Positions 9,648 through 19,255 of a stretch of 53,027 bases of DNA are shown here, one piece after another. The DNA comes from Bacteroidota bacterium (GTDB lineage: Bacteria; Bacteroidota; Ignavibacteria; Kapaibacteriales; NICIL-2), in NCBI GenBank assembly GCA_019695345.1, contig JAIBAE010000023.1:1-53027 (forward strand). The letters run 5' to 3'. Each line of letters starts with the position of its first letter. Position 1 is the stretch's first letter. Made by a program: the position numbers and the translations under genes. The notes below the pieces were generated by a model. That model did no database searches and was not told the origin of the DNA. It saw nothing but the letters and a program-made list of their open reading frames with translations.

Positions 9648-11788
9648 CGCAATTCTCCTTCTTCGTCTAACTCGGTATTTAGCGGAGTTGCTATCTCAAC
9701 AAACACACGTCTATTGTAAAATCGTCCTTCGGGAATTGTATTATCAAACAAATCAACTTCGCCCAGCCCTTTTGTATCTACAGCCACCGGTTTAATAAAA
9801 TCCGTGATGCTTTTCTCAACAGCATTAGCACGCGATTCAGATAAGCGTTGGTTATTTTTCTTTCTGCCAATGTAGTCGGTCATACCCTCAATATCAACAC
9901 TCGATGATGTTCTTATTCTTGAACGTATTAGCGATAGTATCTGGTCGTTATTACTTGCAATTGTAGATGCTCTATCGAAGTTAAACAACAACATACTGTA
10001 TCGTTCAATCAGCGTATCCCGCACAACCTGTGCATTCGCTCTCGACGACGTAAATGTTCGGCGTACAGGAATAGGTCTTTGTGCTTCCGTCACTCTTCCA
10101 TCATCGGTTGTAATCTTTACCGTTGCAAGTAATGGCTTAGTTGGGTCGTGAATTACAGCGTCCGATAACTTTGCTCGAACTTTATCGGCAGACGATTGTT
10201 TAGTAGTAAACAACACACTACCCGAATTATCCTTAATAGTATATTCTGCTTCTTTTACGGTACCTTGATATACAACTTCAGGTTGAAGTAATACTTCGCT
10301 TGGTGTTACTGTATTCTTTGCATTCCGAACGTATACAGGAGCAAGAATTCTTGGGTCGCTGGCAGTTATCTCAGCACGTCTGTTTTCTGTTCTTCCATCG
10401 TCTATTCTGCGCGTTGATACAATTTCTGGCAACTCACGTGAACGTGTTGTAATTCTATCCTCGCTTATCCCCCACACATCATGTAGATACTTCTTCACAT
10501 TAGTAGCTCTATTCATTGCAAACGAATTCTTTCCACTCTCATCTTTTGGCTCAACACAGCCGGTTACTGATAATGTTGTATTAGTATAGCGTTTCATACG
10601 CAAGCCGATGATGTTGAGTAAATGATGGTATACTGCAATCTGGTCGTTGGGTAAAGTTGTTTCGGTAAATGAGGAAGTATTACCTGATTGTAATGGTGTG
10701 TATCGTTCAGATAAATCTGCGCTTCCGCTTTCAAAAAATACGTATGGTAACAATGGGAGTATGTCTTGTGTTCTGTGTTGATTCACTGTTACTTCGGCGT
10801 AGTTCAACTCTGTACCATCTGTTTCAATGTTATGCACATCTAACAATGCCATTGGCGGTGGCATAACCTGAGCCACTGGTGCCTCTTTTTTGTCTTCAAC
10901 AGGTGGAGGTAACGGAGGTGGCGGTGGAGCTGATAGTACATACATCAACCCTGCACCAACACGTAACGAATGTACTTTCCAATCATTAATACTAATAACA
11001 TTTGAAAAAGAATATTGATACGATATTTCGGGGTTAAGAATAAACGATTCACCAAGCGGAAACATAGCTCCTATGCCTGCTACAGCCGATATTCTAATAT
11101 TATTTCCAGCAAGATGTCCATTATTATCTGTAAAGTTACCTGCCGCAATTCTTCTGGTGGTACTACCATCTACAAACGTTGCTCCTGTTGGCGATAGAAT
11201 GTGTTCTTCTTGTTCAAAAGCGTTTCTTGTTGTAAAGCCAACCGAGGGTCCTAATGCTGCATACCACTTGGTATCAAGATAATATCTCAACATTGCATCA
11301 AGTGTAACATAATCCAATGATACAGATAAAGCATGCTCGGTTGATAATGGCGTTGTTGAACCATCTTGCAATGCAATTAACGGTGTAACTGGATTTGGCG
11401 CTGTAAATGTCCCGTTTGCTTTATGATAATACAAACTTGGTACAAATGCTATACTTGGTGTTAACGGAATGTTTGCGTAATTCCCAAGTGTCCAACCTAA
11501 TGTTGTAGCATTTTCAAAACTACCGCACTCTAATACACCTTCGTTAGTTGTTAATGCTCCACGGTGCATATTTACTGCTGCGTTTGCATTAATGCCGGCT
11601 GCAAGTTTATTACCCGTTTGTGCGTTACTATACTGCATACAAACTGCAAACGCAACTAGCATCAAGAATAACTGCGTACGTTTATTTACACATGCTATCT
11701 TATGGTGGCTCGGCTCGCACAGGGTTTGCGCGCTTAAGGTTGTAGTATACTGTGAGGGTACCCCAAATGTTCTTTGTAATTGTATCAT
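9644..11788 (-). CDS. Outer-membrane protein with barrel-like N-terminus and two OmpA-type domains
   Basis: 714 residues from the ATG at 11788, which lies 4 bases after the upstream stop and has GGTGAT before it; a start further upstream would overlap the previous gene by 91 bases. Residues 9-31 are encoded by a family-2 repeat, followed by a signal sequence NKRTQLFLMLVAFAVCMQ ending SNAQ. The N-terminal ~270 residues look like an outer-membrane barrel ('GAGLMYVLSA'), followed by a Pro-rich linker (PPPPPLPPP). There are two OmpA-like domains: one with 'LPYVFFESGSADL' and 'TENRRAEI', and a C-terminal one with 'LLFNFDRAS', 'IEGMTDYIG', 'LSESRANAV' and 'NRRVFVEI'. The latter should bind peptidoglycan. 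Paralogue of the gene at 43082, which has the same position after a T9SS cargo gene. Confidence 0.88.
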   Translation of the reverse strand: MIQLQRTFGVPSQYTTTLSAQTLCEPSHHKIACVNKRTQLFLMLVAFAVCMQYSNAQTGNKLAAGINANAAVNMHRGALTTNEGVLECGSFENATTLGWTLGNYANIPLTPSIAFVPSLYYHKANGTFTAPNPVTPLIALQDGSTTPLSTEHALSVSLDYVTLDAMLRYYLDTKWYAALGPSVGFTTRNAFEQEEHILSPTGATFVDGSTTRRIAAGNFTDNNGHLAGNNIRISAVAGIGAMFPLGESFILNPEISYQYSFSNVISINDWKVHSLRVGAGLMYVLSAPPPPPLPPPVEDKKEAPVAQVMPPPMALLDVHNIETDGTELNYAEVTVNQHRTQDILPLLPYVFFESGSADLSERYTPLQSGNTSSFTETTLPNDQIAVYHHLLNIIGLRMKRYTNTTLSVTGCVEPKDESGKNSFAMNRATNVKKYLHDVWGISEDRITTRSRELPEIVSTRRIDDGRTENRRAEITASDPRILAPVYVRNAKNTVTPSEVLLQPEVVYQGTVKEAEYTIKDNSGSVLFTTKQSSADKVRAKLSDAVIHDPTKPLLATVKITTDDGRVTEAQRPIPVRRTFTSSRANAQVVRDTLIERYSMLLFNFDRASTIASNNDQILSLIRSRIRTSSSVDIEGMTDYIGRKKNNQRLSESRANAVEKSITDFIKPVAVDTKGLGEVDLFDNTIPEGRFYNRRVFVEIATPLNTELDEEGELR
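11705..11760 (-). repeat. Family-2 repeat inserted in a coding region
   Basis: GGCTCGCACAGGGTTTGCGC matches the intergenic family-2 core at 3290-3310, 15149-15169 and 51761-51781. It lies in frame within the OmpA-like gene, encoding residues about 9-31 between the start codon and the signal-peptide core. Confidence 0.75.
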
Positions 11789-11792
11789 AATA

Positions 11793-14700
11793 TCACCGAA
11801 GAATTGTAATTGGCTGTGTAAGTTGTATTGTACCGTTTTGCTGTAATGAACAATAGTATATTCCTGCCGGAAGCATTGATACATCTATGGTTTGCGTTGT
11901 GGCGTTTGTTGTTATCTGGCTAACTATCTCGCCAAGAATATCACGTATTACAAACTGTACCGGTTGCTTATTGGAATGATACAGTTGCAGTTGGTTACTA
12001 ACCGGATTTGGCATTAGTTGCATTACCATTGCATTGGTAGATGTAATTAAACTATTACGTCCGCCGCATAGTTGCTGGATATCGAGTAGAGCAGTTGCAG
12101 TATTTGTACAAACAGTATTATTGGTATCGCTTGAGAATGTAATCTGACTTTGAGTATCATCCCCACGAAGGACATCACACTCAACTCCAAACACATCATC
12201 GGGTGCAGTAGGATGTGTGTTCCAGTTTAGCACCAGATGCGTTTTACCGTACTCTTGCTGTATGATACTTGTTGCTGTGTTGATATAGTTTTTACCATTG
12301 AGATTTATTATAGCCCGTGGATGAAGTACCGAGCCATTATACACCATAATGTGTTTTGAGGTCTGGAATGAAGTTATAGCATCGCTTCTGCGGATTGGAA
12401 TTGTTATTGATGAAGCTACCGAAGACGACGCGTTACTTACTGCAAGATTCATGCTTTGCTGAGCAGTTACATTTAAGGAATACGATGATGAGCCAAGATT
12501 TGTAAACGCCACAATGCTACTGTTCCCATTACTACTAACAGTTGGAGCAATAACCATTGTAACTTGTGTTGAACGCCTTGGTAAAATTGTAATCTGATTA
12601 GTAGTACGAGTGTATCCGTTAACACCGGTAACCCGGATTGAATCCACGCGTAGTGTATCAAACGCACTCGGGTTTTCTAATACAATATCAAATGTAGTTG
12701 AATCGCCAACACAAACATTGAGTGCTTGCGTTAACGGTACATTAAACTTTAGTGTTCTGTTGCGCGGGGTAATACATAACTGCGTTATACAAACAGTATC
12801 TCCATCGTTTATAAACTGAACTGTAGCGCGTTCTTCGCTTTCGCGTTGTGCTGTAAAGTTGAGAATAATCTGTGCGCTTGAACCCGGGTTAACGCGAACA
12901 GGTGTAATAGTCCTTACAGCAAACGTGTTAGCTAACGTAGAACGAATTGTAACGTTGGTAATGTTAACGGGTAAATCGCTGGTGTTAAACACCTGCAATG
13001 GTATTTTAACGGAGTCTCCAACCGGGAGTGCAATGGTATCACAAGGCAATGTTGCTTGAGTTATAATAAATGCCCGAATCCCTTGCCCGGTAAGGGTTAC
13101 AGGGTATTGCCTATCGGCAATATGAACAAGAGCGCCTTCGTTATACAGCTTACGTTGTTGTGGTTTAAAGCGCACACATAATTGCAATGAGTCCTTAGGT
13201 GGAATGCGCACACTACCAACCGGGGAAACAACAGTAAATCCATCGGCAGGCGAAATCATTACGGAATCAACTACGGTTGTATCGTTGCCATCGTTCCGTA
13301 TTGCGTAAAAGCAAATTGTTGTATCCGTTTTAACTTTCCGTACTAAGAAATCTTGTAATGAGGTCAGTACACTTATACTTGATTTTATTCCAACGCCTTC
13401 AAGCCTTACGGTATCTGTCATTGCACCAACATCAAACAAAAGCAATGCGCTTCTGTTACCTATTGTATTAGGGCGGAAACGTACATCAATATCAAATGTT
13501 CCGTTGGCTTGCAGAACAATACTGTCCTGCGCATTGGTCAGACGGAACTCTGCCGATTGAATTCGTATGTTCCGAATCATTACCGGTAACAACCATGTGT
13601 TCTCAACTTTTACAACATGGCGTTTAGTTTCACCACCAATTTCCTGCTGACCAAAGTTTTCATCGTTAGCCAGGAATGGCTGAAACACTTCTACCGAAGC
13701 AACTGCACGGTTTCCGGTAACGCCGCCGGATACAACCGGAAGATTAAACGTATCTATACTGGCTATTTTATCGTATCCGGAATTTACAAGTTGATTAAAT
13801 GGTTCCCAAATACCGTTTACGTTTGTACTTGTTGGTAACGAGAACAATTCACATTCCGCTGTTGACGAAGTAGTAGTTGATTCCCCGCCAATTGCCATGT
13901 AGTAGTTTGTTGTATCTCGAACGCCGGCAATATGTAGCATCGGGAACTTGGCGCGTGGTGTTTGCATACGTGGCATTAATCTCCAACCACTTTTCACATC
14001 ATACCATTCGCCGCGGTTGGTTTGTTTATTGGTTTCATCTATACCGCCAACCATACGCGCAATGTTAGCACGGTCGGTAAAACCTGCGGCAAACCGTTGT
14101 TGAAACTGCGGAGGATTAGCACGTGCATCCCACGTTGTATTGGTGAGTATTTCTGTTGCAGGTGTAACAACATTCTCGCCGCACGCACTAAGAACAGTAG
14201 AGTCGTTAGTTGCGCTAACAATCATTGCTGTTGTATGTTCACTACGCGGAGTAGCCATATCACTTAACTTCTCAATAGCAAGTGTTGCAATGTTTATTCG
14301 CGATGTAACAGCAGTTGCAGTTCCGCTTTGTAATGCGCCACCTGTCTGGAATCTGCCGCCACTTACAACAATGTATCCATGTTTATTATAATACGCCGCA
14401 CAATTACCAGCAGCAATAGGAAGATTACCAACAGAACGCCATTGCCACACCCGTGTAGTTGCATCGTAACGCAAAACTTCTACGCTTGCAACCGATGCAT
14501 AATTGCCTGCGCTTCCGGAATACCCGCCAATGGCAAACACTACCGATTCCCCATTACTTTGCTTAACCGATACCAAGGCATGATATGCGCGTGCCTGAAG
14601 CAACTGGTTTCCTGTTTGCTTCCAGATGCCGTTACTAAAAATGTACGATGAGTTAGTAGCCGCACCATTAGATGTAACTCCTCCACACACCAACACTTCG

Positions 14701-14837
14701 CCCGTATGAAGCGAGACGCCCTTGTGTCCGCTTAACGGCAATGGCAACGATGCAACCGGTTTCCATTCAGGTTTTGTGGTTTGTGCAGAACTCCATACAA
14801 CGCACAATGTAATACCAAATAACAGCAGGTATTTCAT
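11793..14837 (-). CDS. Exported kelch-propeller/ASH protein with T9SS sorting domain
   Basis: 1014 residues with the signal peptide MKYLLLFGITLCVVWSSAQ. Residues ~35-390 contain kelch-like units with paired glycines and downstream aromatics: 'GEVLVCGGVTSNG', 'VVFAIGGYSGSAG', 'GYIVVSGGRFQTGG', 'MAIGGESTTT'. From ~395 there are ASH-type domains ('VVKVENTWLLPVMIRNIRI', 'VCVGDSTTFDIVLENPSAF'). The last ~85 residues are a T9SS type-A domain: 'MPNPVSNQLQLYHSN', 'DILGEIVSQI', 'LPAGIYYCSLQQNG'. First gene of the operon with the OmpA-like protein (4-base gap) and the 1257-residue ASH protein. No Shine-Dalgarno visible. Probably surface-exposed; partner unknown. Confidence 0.88.
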   Translation of the reverse strand: MKYLLLFGITLCVVWSSAQTTKPEWKPVASLPLPLSGHKGVSLHTGEVLVCGGVTSNGAATNSSYIFSNGIWKQTGNQLLQARAYHALVSVKQSNGESVVFAIGGYSGSAGNYASVASVEVLRYDATTRVWQWRSVGNLPIAAGNCAAYYNKHGYIVVSGGRFQTGGALQSGTATAVTSRINIATLAIEKLSDMATPRSEHTTAMIVSATNDSTVLSACGENVVTPATEILTNTTWDARANPPQFQQRFAAGFTDRANIARMVGGIDETNKQTNRGEWYDVKSGWRLMPRMQTPRAKFPMLHIAGVRDTTNYYMAIGGESTTTSSTAECELFSLPTSTNVNGIWEPFNQLVNSGYDKIASIDTFNLPVVSGGVTGNRAVASVEVFQPFLANDENFGQQEIGGETKRHVVKVENTWLLPVMIRNIRIQSAEFRLTNAQDSIVLQANGTFDIDVRFRPNTIGNRSALLLFDVGAMTDTVRLEGVGIKSSISVLTSLQDFLVRKVKTDTTICFYAIRNDGNDTTVVDSVMISPADGFTVVSPVGSVRIPPKDSLQLCVRFKPQQRKLYNEGALVHIADRQYPVTLTGQGIRAFIITQATLPCDTIALPVGDSVKIPLQVFNTSDLPVNITNVTIRSTLANTFAVRTITPVRVNPGSSAQIILNFTAQRESEERATVQFINDGDTVCITQLCITPRNRTLKFNVPLTQALNVCVGDSTTFDIVLENPSAFDTLRVDSIRVTGVNGYTRTTNQITILPRRSTQVTMVIAPTVSSNGNSSIVAFTNLGSSSYSLNVTAQQSMNLAVSNASSSVASSITIPIRRSDAITSFQTSKHIMVYNGSVLHPRAIINLNGKNYINTATSIIQQEYGKTHLVLNWNTHPTAPDDVFGVECDVLRGDDTQSQITFSSDTNNTVCTNTATALLDIQQLCGGRNSLITSTNAMVMQLMPNPVSNQLQLYHSNKQPVQFVIRDILGEIVSQITTNATTQTIDVSMLPAGIYYCSLQQNGTIQLTQPITILR

Positions 14838-15002
14838 AATAATAAAGGCGTAAATAAAACAAGTGGTGTATCCGTACAGATGTGTCTCGAGCCCATCGCA
14901 ACCTCTACCTTTGGGTGCAACAAATAGTAAAGGTGCGATAGGTCAACGAGGAAATGTAAATGCGAATTTCTGAGTGTTGGCTTCGGTCTACTGCCGAGGC
15001 AA

Positions 15003-15027
15003 CCCTTCTGCGCCGTCACGCGGGCGG
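15003..15027. repeat. Family-2 associated block
   Basis: CCTTCTGCGCCGTCAC followed by CGGGCGG; one base differs from 3095-3118. Preceded by CTGCCGAGG, as in the other reverse-oriented family-2 end. Confidence 0.6.
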
Positions 15028-15095
15028 GGCCTACCCTTAAGCACCGCAGTTGTAACTGGCTTGGTACAAATTAGAGAAGTTAACTGCACAACTCA

Positions 15096-15114
15096 CTACG
15101 TATTTACTACATAG
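15096..15114. promoter_or_regulatory. Inverted repeat CTACGTA-N5-TACATAG
   Basis: One of three near-identical 19-base dyads; this copy has one base off symmetry. It lies 259 bases upstream of the kelch/ASH gene start. It may be an operator or just part of a repeat. Confidence 0.35.
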
Positions 15115-15129
15115 AACTTCTCTCTCACT

Positions 15130-15204
15130 CTGCGACGCTGCAACGTGTGGCTCGCACCGGGTTTGCGCGCTGCACCGTTTGCTTCGGCACAGCAACGGGA
15201 ACCC
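15130..15204 (+). repeat. Family-2 interspersed repeat
   Basis: TGCGACGCTGCAACG, then GGCTCGCACCGGGTTTGCGC, then TTTGCTTCGGCACAGCAACG. It ends 14 bases before the stop side of the 1193-residue gene (15219). Confidence 0.75.
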
Positions 15205-15218
15205 AAAGCACACTCCCC

Positions 15219-18200
15219 TTACCGAACTACAGTCATTGGGGTGCTGAACTGTTCTTGCGGCGTAATAACGCGTACAAAGTACATTCCATCGGATATGAGA
15301 GCAGTTGAACATTGCACCGAGTGCATGCCTTGCTGCAATACGGAATTGGTTAGCTCCGTAACTATTTGCCCAAGTGTGTTTACAAGTACCACGCGTGTTT
15401 GGGCATCGTGCTGAAGTGTAAAATGAATTGTTGCTTGTGTTGATGCGGGATTGGGTATTACCACTATTGGATTTTCGGTTGATAGCCATGCACCTTTTTC
15501 TTCGTCAATACCAAGCATAAGGTTTGAAAATTTTACCCAACACCCGGATGTATTATTAAGCCCAATCGTTTGAATAGAAAATGATTTTGTAGATGGACTC
15601 TGCACTATAAGTTCTGCTTCTGTTTCTATGGATGAAACAGTTGCGTATAAAGAATCTTTCCCATTTTCGTCAGTTACTTTAATAACATAGAATGCAGATA
15701 GCGGGTCGGGGGATTTATTCCATCGTAGCTTAACTATACCTTTGTCAGTATAAAATCCTGTAGCATTTGAAGGTGGTGGTAATATTTTTTTATTGTTTAC
15801 AAAGCTATTAGGTGAGTAAACAAAATTAGTTGCTTGTTTATTATCCCAGCGTACCGCATAAATATAGTAGCCACATTCCATTAACGAATCGGAAAGAGTA
15901 TAAGAAAACGAACCGGTTTTTTCATTCACCGTTCCAATTCGGTAGCCATCGTAACCCTTATTATCTTTATCCAGATAGAAATCAACGAATGATTCATCTG
16001 ATGCACCTGAGTTATCCCAATTACAATTAACAGTTCGTGCAATTTGTACAGCCGAGAATGTGAAATCTGCCCTCTGTTTTACTAGTGACCAAATATGTAC
16101 TGAGTCGCCATTTTTTTTCCCAACAACTCCTACCTTCCACTGTCCCATCTCAGGATTTTTTAACACCCAGAGGTCAACATCATTAACTGATTTTGAAGCT
16201 GAAAAAATAATTAATGAATCTGTTGATGTTGAAGTAAATACTTTTTGAGTGGGCGAAACAAGGAATGATGCCGGTGGAGTTGCTGATTTTATTTCAGCAT
16301 AAGCATAATTAGTAGCTACATTAATAGTAAAGGGGATATAGGTAGTATCGTTTGCTTGAACTTCGTTCCCCTTCCCATAAAATGCTATTCCACCTAAATC
16401 TTTGATTGAGCCACTTTGTAGTCCCATGAATGATCGTGTCTCAGTGAACGGATTTTTGCTTATATCGACCCAGGCACTCCATACACCAAGCCATCCAAAG
16501 TTTAGGTCTACGGATATTTGAGTATTCCTCAGCATTGCCTGAACAGAAGAAAGACGTATAGGCAATCCCAATTTTGTATTGACAAGTTGAAAAAGAGGGT
16601 GATTCTTAAACAAGTCTGGTATAAAAAAATCTCCTTTAATAGCAACACTAAACACAAATTTTGGTAATACATTAATAGAACCATTTACTGTACCCGATAA
16701 AAGAAACTTATCGCCCCCAAGTTGTATAATGTCTGCGCCTACATTATTTAGTCCCGCATACATTAAAGGTTGGTTCAGATTAAATGCTAACGAGTACCCG
16801 CCTCTTAATTGCGCCGCCCAAACATCTATCTTACCCAAAAATCGGATTTTTCCATCCACGCCAATCTCTCCTAATTCATTGCCTTGCATTGTTCCTTCGG
16901 CTTCAAAAATTTGCCATTCGGTAACTTTACTTCCTAATTCTTGTTTAAGAAAATCGAATGCAGGAACTTGTTCCCAGTCGTCTCTATTAGCAAAAAACAA
17001 TGTACCTCGTAAAGTTTTGGGTCCTGTTTTCCAATTGCTAACTTCTGCTTCAAAACCTCTCCAAACACCAACATGTGCCGGAGGTGGTTCGGGAATAGGA
17101 ACAGGAATTCCACCACTCCCAAGCTTTGCTAAAATTTTAAATTGTTCCAGATCACCCTTAATAAAAGTACATCCCATACCTATATCCGAGAACATTGGCG
17201 CTTTAAGTACACCATCAAAGGCGAATCTTTCGGTAGGTTTATCATATGTAACAAGTAAGTTTTTTAAGCACCATTTATCAGAGGTAGGAACTCCTATATT
17301 GTTCAATTGCACTGCGGCAGGAAAACTCCAGCCATTTGAGGTTATCTTCATATCTCTAAAAACAACACCACCGGTATTATCAGAAGGATGAAGTATAATA
17401 TCACAACCATCGGAAAAAGTTTTGAATATCAAGCGTATGTCTGCTAACGCTTCAGTTGGTGAATTGGGGTCACCTATTACTCGTATTCTATCGAAAATAG
17501 GAGCAATACCAGCTAGAAAATACGCAGCTGCCCCCATACCCATCGGTACCGGGCTTGAAAAAAGCAAACTATCGTTTAATCGTAGCGTTGTTAGTGGAAG
17601 ATTAAAAACTTCAACCCCATTCATTAAACATTTACCGTCAAAATTTATTTTTGAATTATCAATCGTTGTATCTATTGATAAAGAAGCAACCTGAACAAAC
17701 TTCAGTGCATCACCAATAACTACTTCTGTACCTCCATCTAAATAAATATGATGTTCTAACAACCCACCAACAAATTTTGCCTTTTTATCGGTAGTTTTAA
17801 CTGTAAATATGTGCTTACCTTTATATACATATTTCCATTCTCTTCTTGGTACATTAATTTCGAATTCATTACTTTTTACCTGGCCAATGACACCGGTGTA
17901 TAAAGTAATATCCATGATTTCGCCTATATTTAGCTCACTATAAATCTGTTGACCTTGCTTCCCTGCATTACCAACCGATAAAGACTTTGCACCTGTTTTA
18001 CTATCTTCGGTGTAACGAAATTGAAATTCGAAGTCTTGGGTAATGTTTGTACCATTTATATCATTTGTCTGCACAAATTGCCTTGCAAAGTTTGCCCAGA
18101 TTTTTTGTGTTGATTTACCATAATCTTTAATAGCTAAAAATGCACTACAAGTATTTCTATCAACAGTACCTTTAAACTTATCACCAGGATTTCGTCCTTT

Positions 18201-18800
18201 ATAAACTGGAAGGTTAACGCTACTAACTTTATAAAAAGTTGCGCCGGCTGCAATTGCTTCATGGTGCCATTCGTTTCCTAATGTGCTACACGAAAATTGT
18301 GGCTCTCCGCCTACAATTTTCTCAATTTGCATTTGAAGTTGTCCAGTTGCAAAATAATACCACGTTGACTCTTTATACTTACTAACATTAAGTGCAACTT
18401 CACTAACAGAACTTTCATTTCCTTCAATCGATAACAACGCGTTACACAGATACTTGTCCTGTAGATTGGTTCTTATCAATGTAAGTTCATCTTCCCAAAG
18501 AATAGTTTTTGCCCCATCGCTTGTAATCAAACCAATATCACCAGAAATTTCGGAAGATGTTGGTTTAAGTGTGAATAACGTGCTACCAATACATAGGGCA
18601 CTAAACTTAACAACAGCACCTGCCGCCGGAAAATCTTTTGCGGTGTACGTTATTTTAACATATTGTGTCTCATCATCATGCTTTAGTACTTCTGCTTTAA
18701 CATTAGTGATTGTAGGATCTGCTCCGAATAAATTGCTATTAATGTAAAAAAACATAGAAAAAACAGACAAAACAAGACGGAAGAAATAACCGTTTCTCAT
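15219..18800 (-). CDS. Large exported protein of unknown function with Fn3-like and T9SS sorting domains (module 1)
   Basis: 1193 residues. The start is supported by GAGGA six bases upstream and by a signal peptide (LVLSVFSMFFYINSNLFGA). The protein is a clear paralogue of the gene at 21275: both begin with 'LKHDDETQYVKITYTAKDF'-like sequence and share 'PSDNTGG', 'KGNEVQANDTTY', 'NDGYRIGT' or 'YDGYRIGT', and 'CGYYIYAVRWDN'. A region near residues 1015-1090 resembles an Fn3 fold ('GIVKLRWNKSPDPLSAFYVI'). The last 85 residues are a T9SS type-A domain ('VIPNPASTQATIHF', 'LGQIVTEL', 'SDGMYFVRV'). I do not recognise the central ~900 residues. It is transcribed divergently from the TPR-LuxR gene at 19256, suggesting that regulator controls it. 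Confidence 0.85.
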   Translation of the reverse strand: MRNGYFFRLVLSVFSMFFYINSNLFGADPTITNVKAEVLKHDDETQYVKITYTAKDFPAAGAVVKFSALCIGSTLFTLKPTSSEISGDIGLITSDGAKTILWEDELTLIRTNLQDKYLCNALLSIEGNESSVSEVALNVSKYKESTWYYFATGQLQMQIEKIVGGEPQFSCSTLGNEWHHEAIAAGATFYKVSSVNLPVYKGRNPGDKFKGTVDRNTCSAFLAIKDYGKSTQKIWANFARQFVQTNDINGTNITQDFEFQFRYTEDSKTGAKSLSVGNAGKQGQQIYSELNIGEIMDITLYTGVIGQVKSNEFEINVPRREWKYVYKGKHIFTVKTTDKKAKFVGGLLEHHIYLDGGTEVVIGDALKFVQVASLSIDTTIDNSKINFDGKCLMNGVEVFNLPLTTLRLNDSLLFSSPVPMGMGAAAYFLAGIAPIFDRIRVIGDPNSPTEALADIRLIFKTFSDGCDIILHPSDNTGGVVFRDMKITSNGWSFPAAVQLNNIGVPTSDKWCLKNLLVTYDKPTERFAFDGVLKAPMFSDIGMGCTFIKGDLEQFKILAKLGSGGIPVPIPEPPPAHVGVWRGFEAEVSNWKTGPKTLRGTLFFANRDDWEQVPAFDFLKQELGSKVTEWQIFEAEGTMQGNELGEIGVDGKIRFLGKIDVWAAQLRGGYSLAFNLNQPLMYAGLNNVGADIIQLGGDKFLLSGTVNGSINVLPKFVFSVAIKGDFFIPDLFKNHPLFQLVNTKLGLPIRLSSVQAMLRNTQISVDLNFGWLGVWSAWVDISKNPFTETRSFMGLQSGSIKDLGGIAFYGKGNEVQANDTTYIPFTINVATNYAYAEIKSATPPASFLVSPTQKVFTSTSTDSLIIFSASKSVNDVDLWVLKNPEMGQWKVGVVGKKNGDSVHIWSLVKQRADFTFSAVQIARTVNCNWDNSGASDESFVDFYLDKDNKGYDGYRIGTVNEKTGSFSYTLSDSLMECGYYIYAVRWDNKQATNFVYSPNSFVNNKKILPPPSNATGFYTDKGIVKLRWNKSPDPLSAFYVIKVTDENGKDSLYATVSSIETEAELIVQSPSTKSFSIQTIGLNNTSGCWVKFSNLMLGIDEEKGAWLSTENPIVVIPNPASTQATIHFTLQHDAQTRVVLVNTLGQIVTELTNSVLQQGMHSVQCSTALISDGMYFVRVITPQEQFSTPMTVVR

Positions 18801-18927
18801 ATATTCCTCGTTGTATGTAATTGATAATGATATTAAACTAATTGCACCGTTAACATCTCATCACCGTATAGTACAAGACCATACGTACTCTCAGCATCAA
18901 ACATACAAGTTCTTTTGTACTGCATCG

Positions 18928-18946
18928 CTACGTATATACTACGTAT
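18928..18946. promoter_or_regulatory. Inverted repeat CTACGTA-N5-TACGTAT (candidate operator)
   Basis: Nearly identical to 25093-25111, which sits in the equivalent divergent region of module 2. It lies 128 bases upstream of the surface-protein start. A dyad of this form suits a dimeric HTH regulator, but binding is inferred. Confidence 0.45.
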
Positions 18947-18962
18947 GGAAGGTTTGTTCGTT

Positions 18963-19143
18963 GCTGGCGCAAACCGTAACCAATGCTCTGTAGTACTTGC
19001 TCCCCATCAACTTGCGGGAGAGAATGCCGCCGGCAGTCTTAAGCGCGGTAATCGTGATATATGGATTTTATACCGGAGAGTTTTTTTCCGGCAAAAGGAG
19101 GATATTGCTTAAAATTTGCCATTTGGTGCCGTCGGGCGTTAGC
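18963..19143. repeat. Family-1 repeat, degenerate left end
   Basis: The left end GCTGGCGCAAACCGTAACC is a degenerate copy. The central CAACTTGCGGGAGAGAA matches the core of other copies (CCTATGCGGAAAAGAA at 21017-21032). The right end GGTGCCGTCGGGCGTTAGC (19125-19143) is good. Confidence 0.65.
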
Positions 19144-19172
19144 AAAAACATAGTAATTACTATGGTAGTACG

Positions 19173-19200
19173 TTTGATTTACTGGATTTAAGTAACTTTG
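19173..19200 (+). promoter_or_regulatory. Candidate FCB-type promoter for TPR-LuxR gene
   Basis: TTTG at 19173-19176 and TAACTTTG at 19193-19200 match the Bacteroidota -33 (TTTG) and -7 (TAnnTTTG) elements. The 16-base spacing is slightly shorter than usual. The leader to the ATG at 19256 would be about 50 bases. Confidence 0.4.
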
Positions 19201-19255
19201 GGAAATAGAGTTATTAGTAAAGTGCTTAACAAGTGTTTTATAGTACAAGATTGGA

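Larger units (their letters stand above)
14838..15218. other. 381-base intergenic region dense in repeats
   Basis: Between two minus-strand surface-protein genes. It holds two family-2 blocks (15003-15027 and 15130-15204) and one copy of the CTACGTA inverted repeat (15096-15114). An open frame on the minus strand across 15037-15489 runs through the repeat and overlaps the next gene out of frame, so it is not called. No clear terminator seen. Confidence 0.6.
18801..19255. other. 455-base divergent promoter region of module 1
   Basis: Separates the 1193-residue surface-protein gene (minus) from the TPR-LuxR gene (plus). It contains the CTACGTA inverted repeat at 18928, a family-1 element (18963-19143) and a candidate FCB promoter at 19173-19200. 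No additional gene seen. Confidence 0.65.

Noticed and set aside
15037-15489. 150-residue open frame on the minus strand overlapping the end of the 1193-residue gene
   Set aside because: It is out of frame with the real gene and runs through a family-2 repeat; the residue mix is unlike a protein.
16729-17391. 220-residue open frame on the plus strand inside the 1193-residue gene
   Set aside because: Antisense shadow of a well-supported coding region with a paralogue.
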